Source: Halorubrum hochsteinianum (GTDB lineage: Archaea; Halobacteriota; Halobacteria; Halobacteriales; Haloferacaceae). Taken from it: a stretch of 64,000 nt of DNA. The position numbers and the translations under genes are program-made. The stretch's first letter is position 1; each line of letters opens with the position of its first letter. The notes beneath the pieces are model-generated. The model did no database searches. It saw only the letters and a list, made by a program, of their open reading frames with translations, and was not told where the DNA came from. The stretch covers positions 2,666,001-2,730,000 of the forward strand of contig NZ_CP098415.1 of the NCBI RefSeq assembly GCF_023702125.1. The letters run 5' to 3'. Positions 52,318 to 60,866 of this stretch are shown here, piece after piece.

Positions 52318-52542
52318 ATGTGTGGCATTACAGAGAACATCGTGAACTACAAGCGGTTTCTCAAGAGACCGGTAGTTCGTTGGGGAATTGCTGGGGTCTA
52401 TCTTGCCACGTCGTTGCTGCTGCTCATCGTCATTGGTGACCTCCCCCGCCCGGACCAAATCGTGGTGACGGTGATGTGCGTGATCGGATTTTTTATTCTA
52501 CCGTCGGCGTTGAAAGACTTCGCGGAGTCGGGACCGATGTGA
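52318..52542 (+). CDS. 74-residue membrane protein
   Basis: A small protein starting MCGITENIVNYKRFLKRPVV, with two helices (about 25-40 and 48-64) and the end PSALKDFAESGPM. It resembles the 57-residue protein at 42349 in the RPVVR[WY]GIA start and helix layout. The upstream DNA is AT-rich (attctaatctaatcc, about 52283-52297). It is the only plus-strand gene among minus-strand membrane genes here, pointing at the gap before the ABC transporter operon end. The function is unknown. Confidence 0.6.
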   Translation: MCGITENIVNYKRFLKRPVVRWGIAGVYLATSLLLLIVIGDLPRPDQIVVTVMCVIGFFILPSALKDFAESGPM

Positions 52543-52635
52543 GCAGCGATGTCTAGCCGGTCAGAGAGATACCGGAGTTTGGTTATCTAGATCTCGGCTA
52601 GCACGGGAGAGACAGTAGAATACGTAGGGATCGAT

Positions 52636-54315
52636 TCAAACACCGGACGCGTAGACCCGACGCCGTCGTGCTGCGAGCATAACAGCGAAGACGCCGGCCG
52701 CAGCGAACACGAGTGGGACCGCGTTCGCCACACTTCGTGTGGTGCTTCCGACGAAGTCAGCGAAGTACCCACCGTTCAGCGGACCGATGTACCAGAGTCC
52801 GAGATATAATGCTTCGAACAGTCGAGGCGAGCCGGTCCAGAGCCCGGCCACGAGGGCAAGGGATGGCGGAAACAGGACCGTGCCGGCGATGCTTGCCAAT
52901 GCCGTCGGTCCAGCTGTTGCGGCAATGAGTACGAACGCACTTGAGCCGATTCCGATGGTGACCAGACAGCCAGCAAGCCACTCGGCAAGAAGCTGACCGA
53001 TCGGATACTCAGACGCGATGATTTGCGGTCGGACGCCGTGACGGGCGGTCCGGGACCCGATCCGAGACCAAACGAATAGCGGCCAGATCGACACCGGAGT
53101 GAGTAGGCGACGGGGTGATTCGATCCCACCACTGGTGAGAACAATTCCCGCCGGGATGACGATCAACAATCCCGCACCGACATACCACCACCGTGGCTGC
53201 TCTCGGAGCAGCCGCCGAAGTTCAAGCCCAATCACTCGTCTAAATCCACCAGCACCACGCTCGGTAACTGAGGGTAGTGACATGCTTTCGACGGCGACGG
53301 GACTCTCAGCTACTACCGGACGGCTAATCGTCTCAGACCCAGCGACTGTGGCAGGGGAAACTGCTTGTTGTTCGGTAGTTCCGAGAGGAACCTGCTGGGA
53401 AACCCAAGAGAGGAGACCAGAACGCTCCGCTCGAAACCAATCAAACGGTAGTGCTGCGATAAGAGTGAGACTGAGCGCAGCGACGAGCGTTCCGAGCCGC
53501 TGAACAAAGAACCATGTCGGCCACGGCCCGCCGGTATATGTGAAGGTTCGAGCATTCGACCCGCCCGTTCCGAAGCTCGCATAGCCACCTTCGAATCCCG
53601 GTACAGCGGTCTGTATCGACTGAAACGTCAGGTCATATGCCAGTGTGATTCCGATGACGTCAAGCATCTTTACGATGGTCGGGACGGACGGCGGAAGGGC
53701 AGTTTCTGGCCGTAGCATCTGTCCAGAAATCAAAAAGATGGCTGCGAAAAAGTACGCCACTCTACCGAACGTTCCATCGAGAAACCCGATCGTTCCAAAC
53801 AGGAGTGCCACCGCACCAACGAACACCGTGAGCGGAACAACCATTACGAATACCGGCCACACGATTGCGACTGGAGCCGTCGAGCCCACGCCGTGGATGA
53901 CGTGGTTGATGACCGCGGCACCGCCGAGTACGGTAGCCGTCACAAGGCCGACGGCAGCATTACTGCTAAGCTTCCCGAGCAGGTACACGGGTTTGCTGGT
54001 CTGTGAACTCGACAAGACCGGTGCGTGTCCGTGGCGCTCGTCACGCGCAACAGTCCCACGCAACACGTAGAATCCAGCGAGTAGCATGACCATCGAACCG
54101 GCCATGCCAGCGTTGAGTCCAACCAGTTGTGAGGTCAAGGCACCGTTGATATTTGGCCCGTCAGTGACGGTATAGAAGACGCCAAAAGACCCCGAGTTGA
54201 TTAGATACCCGAGGTAGATGATGACCGCGAGAAAGACAAACAGTTTCCGAGACCGGAGCCGTGCGATGAAGTCCGTCCGAGCAACGTGGTAGGCTCGTCT
54301 CGCCTCAACTCGCAT
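52636..54315 (-). CDS. ABC-2 type transporter permease (system 1)
   Basis: A 559-residue membrane protein with about 12 helices in two sets separated by a soluble stretch (about 305-355). It starts MRVEARRAYHVARTDFIARL, a basic amphipathic start typical of ABC-2 permeases. Other marks are ARDERHGHAPVLSSSQTSKP (the conserved cytoplasmic loop) and LRREPRWWY-like LRRLLREQPRWWYVGAG at the second set. The start overlaps the end of the ATPase gene upstream by 11 bases, so both form one operon. Its size suggests a fused two-domain permease. It probably exports a peptide or lipid; the substrate is unknown. Confidence 0.82.
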   Translation of the reverse strand: MRVEARRAYHVARTDFIARLRSRKLFVFLAVIIYLGYLINSGSFGVFYTVTDGPNINGALTSQLVGLNAGMAGSMVMLLAGFYVLRGTVARDERHGHAPVLSSSQTSKPVYLLGKLSSNAAVGLVTATVLGGAAVINHVIHGVGSTAPVAIVWPVFVMVVPLTVFVGAVALLFGTIGFLDGTFGRVAYFFAAIFLISGQMLRPETALPPSVPTIVKMLDVIGITLAYDLTFQSIQTAVPGFEGGYASFGTGGSNARTFTYTGGPWPTWFFVQRLGTLVAALSLTLIAALPFDWFRAERSGLLSWVSQQVPLGTTEQQAVSPATVAGSETISRPVVAESPVAVESMSLPSVTERGAGGFRRVIGLELRRLLREQPRWWYVGAGLLIVIPAGIVLTSGGIESPRRLLTPVSIWPLFVWSRIGSRTARHGVRPQIIASEYPIGQLLAEWLAGCLVTIGIGSSAFVLIAATAGPTALASIAGTVLFPPSLALVAGLWTGSPRLFEALYLGLWYIGPLNGGYFADFVGSTTRSVANAVPLVFAAAGVFAVMLAARRRRVYASGV

Positions 54316-55174
54316 GCTCTACCGTCTGAAGGTATGCGTCTTCGAGCGATGCAGCGACCGGTTCGGCGTCGACAACCGGTGTATCAGCACTTACGAAGCG
54401 GACATCAAACCCGTCAGCCCGTCGGACGGTGTTACAGACTCGGTAGTTCTCGCGGACGGTTTCAAGCGTCGACGGCGACACGCGGGACTCGTAGACATCG
54501 CCTTTTACATTGTGAATGAGGTCGCTGGTGTCAGCGTGAGTAATCACCTCACCATCTTCTAGTACCGTGACCGTGTCCGCAGTCGCTTCGATGTCGGTAA
54601 CGACGTGCGTTGAGAAGATCACTACCCGGTCGTCAGCGGTGTCGGACAACACGTTCCGCATCCGAACCCGCTCTTCAGGGTCGAGACCGACGGTCGGTTC
54701 ATCGACAACGAGCAGTTCAGGATCGTTCAACAGCGCCTGTGCGATGCCCGCTCGTTGGTGCATCCCTCCTGAAAACGTATCGAGTCGGCGGTCTCGAACA
54801 TCGGTGAGATTGACCAGTTCGAGCAGCGCCTCAATCCGTGCGCTGGCCGTTTCGGCGCTGAGTCCCCTGAGTGCCGCTACGTAATCGAGGTACTCTTCCA
54901 GCGTCAACGTCGGATACGTGTCGAAGTCTTGAGGAAGATATCCGAGAACCCGCCTGACAACACCCGGTGATTCGGTCACAGCGGTCCCGTCCCAGTATAT
55001 TTCTCCCTCCGTCGGTGCCATCACCGTCGTGAGCATCTGCATGAGCGTTGATTTTCCCGCACCGTTCGGCCCGACGAGCCCGTGAACGCCGGCGTCTAGT
55101 TGTAGTGTCACGTCGTGGACGCCCCAAGTGTTCTCGCTGTACCGTTTTCCGAGCGCTTCCGTTCGGAGTCGCAT
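54305..55174 (-). CDS. ABC transporter ATP-binding protein (system 1)
   Basis: A 289-residue ATPase. Walker A is GPNGAGKST (about 37-45), the Q loop YLPQDFDTYPTL, signature TFSGGMHQRAG, Walker B LLVVDEPTVGLDP and the switch His in VIFSTHVVTDIEAT. The C-terminal extension (about 215-289) is typical of ABC-2/CcmA-like ATPases. I start at the ATG at 55174 (MRLRTEALGKRYSENTW), which is 25-32 bases after the TATA-like gatataaac (55198-55206, minus strand); longer frames upstream pass through that promoter. It is the first gene of the two-gene operon. Confidence 0.9.
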   Translation of the reverse strand: MRLRTEALGKRYSENTWGVHDVTLQLDAGVHGLVGPNGAGKSTLMQMLTTVMAPTEGEIYWDGTAVTESPGVVRRVLGYLPQDFDTYPTLTLEEYLDYVAALRGLSAETASARIEALLELVNLTDVRDRRLDTFSGGMHQRAGIAQALLNDPELLVVDEPTVGLDPEERVRMRNVLSDTADDRVVIFSTHVVTDIEATADTVTVLEDGEVITHADTSDLIHNVKGDVYESRVSPSTLETVRENYRVCNTVRRADGFDVRFVSADTPVVDAEPVAASLEDAYLQTVEHAS

Positions 55175-55280
55175 GGCGTCCCAATCGTGTCTGAACGGTT
55201 TATATCCGCAGCAGATGTTTCTGGGTGTGTAACACAAAGGAAGGTAGTCCACGCTTCAGACTGGTGTTTCCACCATACCT

Positions 55281-55450
55281 GGCAAGAGACGAGACGGCGG
55301 ATACCCGCTCGTCGGAGCCGCAGTAGCACTAATCGCGGTCATCGGATGGATGCTTTTCGATTGGGTTTCGGTGTCGGCGACGGAACGGTGCCGCTGTTAC
55401 TCGGTCTGAGAGCGGCCGTGGTCGCCGTCGGCGTACGTCTCAAGTCGTGA
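55281..55450 (+). pseudogene. Frameshifted small membrane protein gene
   Basis: One frame reads GKRRDGGYPLVGAAVALIAV and IGWMLFDWVSV; after a shift near 55375 the next frame reads GDGTVPLLLGLRAAVVAVGV and RLKS with stop at 55448-55450. Joined, this is a two-helix membrane protein of about 57 residues, similar in design to the other tiny membrane proteins of the island. No start codon is evident. Confidence 0.35.
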
Positions 55451-55579
55451 CACACGGCGTGTACATCGCCGCTTACGGGGGTACGAGGCAGGACTCCACG
55501 AGTTCAGTCATGGGTGACTAACACGGGGAACCGACGACCGGCACAGGCGAATCTCTCCCCTTCCAGCGGTGTGAGGAGG
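55451..55579. other. Short gap, nothing seen
   Basis: The remainder of the 405-base interval between the two ABC systems. No gene or repeat was found in it. Confidence 0.4.
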
Positions 55580-56380
55580 TCACCCAATCTGGACGTCTCG
55601 GAAACCGAGATAGCCGCCTACAACCGGCACGACGAACCAGACAAGCAGGAGACACACCGGGAGCCAAACCGACGCAAACGGGTCAGTACCGAAGAGCCGG
55701 CCGTCAACGGTGGCCCGGAAGCCGGCTATAGCCGCATTATTGGGTGGGAGTAACCCAACCATCTGTAACCACGCCGGCTGGCTACTGGCCTCCATCAAGC
55801 CAAGTTCGACGGCGCCGAATTGAATACCCCTCTCAATGAGGTTCCACAGAGCAACCAAGATCATGTAGGCCCCGACAACTATCGCCGTAGCGCGATTGTC
55901 ACTCGCACTGGCTGCTGAAACGCCAACACCGATCGCAACGAACACCACCCCCATCACGCCAAGGAAGCCGACAAACGGAATCAGAATGCCGATCTCACCG
56001 CCAAGCAATGCGAAGACGACGAGCCCGGTGGTGAGGCCGCCGACAAGTGTCGCGATGAGCATCAGCACCGCCCGGCCGAGCAGTTTCCCGAGGAGTATGT
56101 CGCTGCGCGACGGCGGCAGGCTCAACAGCACTCGGAGCGATCCAGATTCACGCTCGCCAGTGATCGATCCCTTGGCGAGAATGAGTGCGATGATCGGAAG
56201 GGTGGTCACAGCGAGCTGGAATGCGAGCCCGAACACCTCTCGAGCCGGCATACTGGTTGTCGCCGCAACGAGGCCCGTGACCCCGGCCATCGACAGCAGG
56301 ACGAGTACGGCCACCACCCAGAGCATCTTCGACCGGCTGGCGTCGGCGAGGTCCTTCCGAGCGATTGTTCCGACGCTCAT
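55580..56380 (-). CDS. ABC-2 type transporter permease (system 2), NosY-like
   Basis: A 266-residue permease with six helices. It starts MSVGTIARKDLADASRSKML, the usual amphipathic start, and has the loop KGSITGERESGSLRVLLSLP followed by SRSDILLGKLLGRA, the mark of NosY-type permeases. The ATG at 56380 shares one base with the TGA of the ATPase gene (TGATG), so the two are co-translated. NosFY-like pairs handle very different substrates, so the substrate stays open. Confidence 0.88.
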   Translation of the reverse strand: MSVGTIARKDLADASRSKMLWVVAVLVLLSMAGVTGLVAATTSMPAREVFGLAFQLAVTTLPIIALILAKGSITGERESGSLRVLLSLPPSRSDILLGKLLGRAVLMLIATLVGGLTTGLVVFALLGGEIGILIPFVGFLGVMGVVFVAIGVGVSAASASDNRATAIVVGAYMILVALWNLIERGIQFGAVELGLMEASSQPAWLQMVGLLPPNNAAIAGFRATVDGRLFGTDPFASVWLPVCLLLVWFVVPVVGGYLGFRDVQIG

Positions 56381-57330
56381 CACGCGACACCCCCCGGCGC
56401 GACCGGTTCCCCGTGACTGTTCGATGTTTCCTCATTAGTGTAGCTGGCGAACAGGTCCTCCAACGATGACTCCTCGATTCGGACGTCCGTGACCGTGGTC
56501 ACCTCGCGGACCCGATCGATGAACTGGAGCTTTGCCGCCGGCTCGAGACAGGTCCCTCGGACGACCCCGTCAGCCACCACGACATCGCGAACGTTCGGCA
56601 GGTCGTCCAGTTTTTGGTCCGGTTCTCTGTTAACCTCAAGTGCCACCTGCGCTCCGGTGTCGAGCTGTCCCCTGAGCCGATCGATAGTATCAGTTGCGAC
56701 GACTTGCCCGTCGTTCATGATCCCGACTCGGTCGGAGGCCGCTTCGACCTGTTCGAGAATGTGACTCGAAAAGAACACCGTCGCCCCTCGCTCGTTTTCA
56801 TCGCGGATAAGTTCTCTGAGCTCCCGAGCGCCGTTCGGGTCCAGACCGCTCGTCGGTTCGTCGAGGATGAGCAACTCCGGCGACCCGACCAACGCCATCG
56901 CCAGCGCCAGTCGTTGGCTCATCCCCGTGGAGTACTCCCCCGCCGAGCGGTTTGCGTCGTCTGTAGACAGTCCGACCCGGTCGAGTAACTCGTTCGGATC
57001 GTCGGCGGCTTCTTTCAACTCGATAGCGAGTTCTACGTGTCGGCGGCCGCTTAGCCGGTCGTATAGTCCGTAGTTCTCTGGCACGACGCCGATCCGACCG
57101 TGGAGTGCCTCGCGGTCCTCGGAGACGTCCAGTCCGAGCATCGAGGCCGTTCCAGTCGTCGGCTTGACGAAGTCCAGAAGCACGTTGATTGTGGTCGATT
57201 TCCCGGCGCCGTTCGGGCCGAGAAATCCAAATATCTCGCCCCGCTCGACGGTCAGGTCTATCCCGTCAACAGCGGTCACGTCACCGAACTGTTTCGTCAA
57301 CTCATTCGTCTCGATCGCGGGGTCTGTCAT
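56380..57330 (-). CDS. ABC transporter ATP-binding protein (system 2), NosF-like
   Basis: A 316-residue ATPase. Walker A is GPNGAGKST (about 38-46), the Q loop VVPENYGLYDRL, signature EYSTGMSQRLALAMAL, Walker B LLILDEPTSGLDP and the His switch VFFSSHILEQVEAA. About 90 residues of C-terminal extension follow (VALEVNREPDQKLDDLPNVR). The ATG at 57330 has a TATA-like gttttaacc about 29-37 bases upstream. It is the first gene of the operon with the NosY-like permease. Confidence 0.92.
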   Translation of the reverse strand: MTDPAIETNELTKQFGDVTAVDGIDLTVERGEIFGFLGPNGAGKSTTINVLLDFVKPTTGTASMLGLDVSEDREALHGRIGVVPENYGLYDRLSGRRHVELAIELKEAADDPNELLDRVGLSTDDANRSAGEYSTGMSQRLALAMALVGSPELLILDEPTSGLDPNGARELRELIRDENERGATVFFSSHILEQVEAASDRVGIMNDGQVVATDTIDRLRGQLDTGAQVALEVNREPDQKLDDLPNVRDVVVADGVVRGTCLEPAAKLQFIDRVREVTTVTDVRIEESSLEDLFASYTNEETSNSHGEPVAPGGVA

Positions 57331-57424
57331 CCGTATATGCCTCGTGACGACGGCTCTCGGGTTAAAACGCGAGTTAGTGTGTCCGAGCCTGAAACATCGT
57401 CTCTATCTCGGGTTCGACGACATT

Positions 57425-57460
57425 GACATCCTCCCCGCGCTGAAGCGCGAGGCTTTCTAC
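57425..57460. repeat. Hairpin resembling the end of an IS200/IS605-type element
   Basis: The stretch GACATCCTCCCCGCGCTGAA, then GCGCGAGGCTTTC, contains a GCGC-TGAA-GCGC stem extended by CCTC...GAGG. I recall this form from right ends of haloarchaeal IS200/IS605 or IS1341 elements. No transposase or TnpB gene adjoins it, so it would be a remnant. Confidence 0.5.
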
Positions 57461-57532
57461 TCGATTCTCCGTAAGTTTCACAGACGGAAACGGTCCTGAC
57501 TGAACTTTTATTTCAGACATATAGATCCAGCC

Positions 57533-58180
57533 ATGACACGATGGTTTCCACCGCTGCCAACCTCGGTCCATGAGAAACCGTTGCGCGTCAGTTTTGATGT
57601 CCGCTGGGCAATCGCGTTCGTCGCACTCTTATTCGTTCACAACGAGATCCATGAGATTGCGCACACGGCAGTCGGTCGAGTGATCTGTGGAGCATGGGGC
57701 CCGCGAAATTTCAATAGCTGGCGGGTCGCATGTCAAGAAATAACGCCAGAGCTCGTCTTAGCACCTATCGCTGGGCTTGTTTTCAGCTATGGACTGATGT
57801 GGATTGGGTATCGTCTGCTAAGGCCGGGCGAGTCACCAACAAAACGATCACTCGGTTTCTGCCTCATATTTGCGGCAATGCCGTTCGGCCGGATATCGAC
57901 GGTAGCACAGTCTGGGGGCGACGAGATGGTTATACTCAGAGGTGTTTTTCCCGAGATAGACTCATTTTTCAGGCTTATGATGGGCATAGGCGTCGTTTTG
58001 GTTCTCATTTGCCCGCCTCTGTTCCGGGCTTTGTCCGTTCTGCCCCGGCGGCAGCAGTTACTTGTTTTTCCTGGGTTCTTACTGCTCCCGGACGCTTTGT
58101 TCAGGGTTCTCGTGTTGGGAGTAGCCAATCCCCTTCTCGAGCAGGGGATACTCAGTACCTCACAAAGCATCCTCGGCTAA
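57533..58180 (+). CDS. Membrane protein with HEIAH zinc-protease motif
   Basis: A 215-residue protein with about five helices. In the first helix HNEIHEIAHTAVGRVICG holds HExxH (HEIAH, about residues 41-45), as in site-2-protease (M50) type membrane metalloproteases. A later Asp (LLLPDALFRVLV, about residue 192) is a possible third ligand, as the Asp in M50 LDG/NPDG motifs. Overall similarity to M50 is weak, so activity is inferred. TATA-like cttttattt (57505-57513) lies 20-28 bases before the ATG at 57533. It faces the two ABC systems and could process an exported peptide. Confidence 0.7.
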   Translation: MTRWFPPLPTSVHEKPLRVSFDVRWAIAFVALLFVHNEIHEIAHTAVGRVICGAWGPRNFNSWRVACQEITPELVLAPIAGLVFSYGLMWIGYRLLRPGESPTKRSLGFCLIFAAMPFGRISTVAQSGGDEMVILRGVFPEIDSFFRLMMGIGVVLVLICPPLFRALSVLPRRQQLLVFPGFLLLPDALFRVLVLGVANPLLEQGILSTSQSILG

Positions 58181-58261
58181 CTGTTTCTAAAGCCTGAGTT
58201 CTGTGACGAAGCGGTTCACTGACGGTCTCGACGAGAGAATCTTCGACGAACCGACGGAGAG

Positions 58262-58298
58262 CTGTCGCTGTCGGCGGCGGCTGCCGCCGACGCGACAG
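58262..58298. repeat. Strong hairpin in the 3' part of the ISH3-like element
   Basis: CTGTCGC-T-GTCGGCGGC (58262-58278) pairs with GCCGCCGACGCGACAG (58283-58298) around GGCT, a 16-bp stem with one bulged T. It lies between the transposase stop and the IS end and could stop transcription or control translation. Confidence 0.75.
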
Positions 58299-58333
58299 TG
58301 TCGCCACTCCCACTGGAGGCTGTCTGGGTGTGA

Positions 58334-59500
58334 TTACCGGGTAAACCGGTCGTCCGGTGGTCGGTTTGCGGGGACGGCCCGACGCACCGCGAGGGCCGTC
58401 CACGCTGCCCGTCGAATCATATTGATGAACTCCTTGAACGACCACTCCCAGAGGCGACGCCCGCCTCGGCGGGGCGTCGCCACGTACTCCCAGTGCAGAT
58501 ACCGCCAGACGTTCTGTAACAGCAAGCTCACCACGACGTACAACAGCCGTACGACCGGATTCTGTGTCGAGGTCGTCGCAATACTTTGCTCGGAGAGCCG
58601 ATAGCTCGACTCGATACCGAAGCGTTTCGCGTAGTGGTATCGAGCGTCTCGTGGTGAGTCGATGAACGGCGCGTCAGCGGCGTAGCCGTGACGCGCCACG
58701 CCATGGTCGTCGTACCGTCCGTTTTGGTAGGTACAGTCGATGTAGACGGGAAACTCGACGGTCCAACTGTGACCGTCGAGTTTCGCCGTCATGTCGTGTT
58801 GAATCACGCGACTCCAGCCTTCCGAGAGTTCTTGCTTGATCGTCTGTCCCCAGCGGACGATCGGCATGACGTAGGCGTGGTTGTGCGCCTGAAGCAGCGT
58901 CAAGCACTTGCTGTCGTAGAATTCACGGTCAAGAAAGACGGCCTTGACGTCGAGGTCAAGGCCGTCGAGAATACCAAGAAACTCTGCGAGGACACTGCTG
59001 GCGGTGTCGCCGTCTTCGAGACGGCGCACCGCCAGCGTGTAGCGCTTGTTCTTTACACGCGCGTAGAGTGTCGCGTAAGCGTGGAACGCGGTGGTTCCAC
59101 GCTTGGCTTGGGAGTGATAGAGACCGTCTGTATCGTCTTCGTCGCCGTAGTAGGGCCGCAGGTGGAGGTCTGAAACGACCTCCACCTGCTCGGGGAGGAC
59201 ATCGAGAACGTCTTTCTGGAGGAGCGTATTACCAACTTGTTCGAGCGTCTCTAGGTCGAACTCGGTACGGAGGTGGTAGAGAACCGAGTTCTCGTGGGGT
59301 GCATCTTCGCTTCTCTCACAGAGCGTTGAGACTGAGGTCCCGTCGGCGCAAGCGCCGACGAGGACCTCGTAGATGTCTTCAGCATCGAGTTCGGCGTTTT
59401 CAGCGAGTGTGAGAGCAACTTCCTCGTCAAGAGCATTGACGAGGAAGTTAACGAGTTGGTCCTCGTGGATTGAACCGTCTGCTTGCTGGGTTTTAGACAC
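58334..59500 (-). CDS. ISH3-family transposase
   Basis: A 388-residue transposase with a GTG start at 59500 (MSKTQQADGSIHEDQLV). The N-terminal part is helical; catalytic Asp residues are in LRPYYGDEDDTDGLYHSQAK (LHLRPYYGDE, about 119) and KAVFLDREFYDSKCL (about 215), and the Glu in AKRFGIESSYRLSEQS (about 300). The order and length match ISH3. The frame is intact up to the stop at 58334, so the element may still move. Confidence 0.85.
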   Translation of the reverse strand: MSKTQQADGSIHEDQLVNFLVNALDEEVALTLAENAELDAEDIYEVLVGACADGTSVSTLCERSEDAPHENSVLYHLRTEFDLETLEQVGNTLLQKDVLDVLPEQVEVVSDLHLRPYYGDEDDTDGLYHSQAKRGTTAFHAYATLYARVKNKRYTLAVRRLEDGDTASSVLAEFLGILDGLDLDVKAVFLDREFYDSKCLTLLQAHNHAYVMPIVRWGQTIKQELSEGWSRVIQHDMTAKLDGHSWTVEFPVYIDCTYQNGRYDDHGVARHGYAADAPFIDSPRDARYHYAKRFGIESSYRLSEQSIATTSTQNPVVRLLYVVVSLLLQNVWRYLHWEYVATPRRGGRRLWEWSFKEFINMIRRAAWTALAVRRAVPANRPPDDRFTR

Positions 59501-59630
59501 ACCTTCTACAAGCAGACCTTCTAACTAAGCGGCTTTGTGAAGTACTGAAGCTTCCCCATCACCGAAGACACCAGTCTAGATCATAGGACTGACCCTATGG
59601 CATCTATGTCATCTGCTGAAGATTTCGAGT

Positions 59631-60866
59631 CTACGCGACATCATCAATTTCTTCGAGGGCCTCCGTGGCCACGTCCCCTAACTCACCAGCTTCGATGTGG
59701 GAGTACCGTTCACGAACCATTTCCTCAGAGTTGTCGAGATACCGGGCTGCCACAGTGTATCCGAATGCCCGGACAAGAACTTCTCCCATCCCACGACGGC
59801 CACCGTGCGGAGCAAGATAGTCGTGTTTCGGGTGGTCGATATCAATCTCCGTGGCCTCCGTGAGTCGCTTGAGAATCGAGCGAGCGCCGTCCGTAGTGAT
59901 TGACGGTGGCCGGATGTCTTCGTCGAGCGCTAGCAGGAGGTCGCGAGCGTATTCCTCACGTCGCTGATCGATCACATCCGGTCGCTCACCCCGGTCAGCT
60001 AGCTCCTCCTGCACGAGTCCTGCGAGCGTCCGCTGGTCGAACGTGGGGAACACTGGCCACCGATCCATCGGCGAGTTCATCAATTTTCGATAGCTCCGCA
60101 ACGGGGAGATGACAGGATCAGGCAGACTGGCGGCGTCCCATTGCTGCTTCTTCCGATAGACGTCCATGCTTCCGTCCTCGAGAGAGATATCCTCCCAGCG
60201 AACCCCACGGCGTCGTGGGTCGTCGGGGTCACGAAGAAGTTCACCCACACGGACAGCCGTGTACGCGAGGACGAACACCAGCGCCCGGTCGCGGGCCACC
60301 TTCAGCGCCGCGTAGCGGGCCCGCTGTCTGTCGAGTGGGTCGACATCCTCGGGGAGGCTGGTATACGTCTCGATGGCCGCACGCGCTTGCTCGTCGACGT
60401 GACGGGTGAGTGCGTGGCGTTGCTCGGACGTCCACGCCTGCTGGTCGCCCGGCTTGCGACCGTCGTCATCAGGAAGCGGCGCCGTGGCACTGGCCCGCTG
60501 GGCGTAGTGTGCGTCGAGATACCCCTCGTTGACACACCAGCCACACCACGCCGAGATGTACGCGTAGTAGGTCTGGACGGTGTTTTGCTTGAGTCCACGG
60601 TCGCCGGCGAGGTGACGGGCGTACTCGCGGAAGACGCGCTCGTCGAGATCACCGAAGGTCGGGTCGCGGTCAGTATCAGGAGGACCGATACCGGTCCATT
60701 CCTCGTCGCCGCGGTCGCCACGGGCCCACTCCGCGAACCAGTCCAGTTCGCGAGCGGCGTTGCGGCGATAGTTCCCGCCGTCGCCACCACGACCCTTGCC
60801 CTTGTCTTGGAGATACCGTTCGAAGGAGCTCACCAGCGACCGATCGGTGCGTTCTCGTGGTGTCAT
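59631..60866 (-). CDS. Tyrosine recombinase/integrase
   Basis: A 411-residue site-specific integrase. The N-terminal core-binding domain (LVSSFERYLQDKGKGRGG to HYAQRASATAPL) is SAM-like. Catalytic residues are the box I Arg in YTAVRVGELLRDP, HGGRRGMGEVL (HxxR) and the Tyr in VRERYSHIEAGELG near residue 393. The ATG at 60866 overlaps the stop of the next gene upstream by four bases. It probably integrated or excised the element of which the island is the remainder. No tRNA or att repeat is visible beside it. Confidence 0.9.
   Translation of the reverse strand: MTPRERTDRSLVSSFERYLQDKGKGRGGDGGNYRRNAARELDWFAEWARGDRGDEEWTGIGPPDTDRDPTFGDLDERVFREYARHLAGDRGLKQNTVQTYYAYISAWCGWCVNEGYLDAHYAQRASATAPLPDDDGRKPGDQQAWTSEQRHALTRHVDEQARAAIETYTSLPEDVDPLDRQRARYAALKVARDRALVFVLAYTAVRVGELLRDPDDPRRRGVRWEDISLEDGSMDVYRKKQQWDAASLPDPVISPLRSYRKLMNSPMDRWPVFPTFDQRTLAGLVQEELADRGERPDVIDQRREEYARDLLLALDEDIRPPSITTDGARSILKRLTEATEIDIDHPKHDYLAPHGGRRGMGEVLVRAFGYTVAARYLDNSEEMVRERYSHIEAGELGDVATEALEEIDDVA

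Larger units (their letters stand above)
58192..59551 (-). mobile_element. ISH3-family insertion sequence (ends approximate)
   Basis: A transposase gene of about 1.17 kb plus flanks. Weakly matching inverted ends can be aligned (cctgagttctgtgacgaagc from about 58192; complement of taagcggctttgtgaagtac ending near 59551), giving about 1,360 bp, the size of ISH3 elements. The exact borders and a target duplication were not found. Confidence 0.65.
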
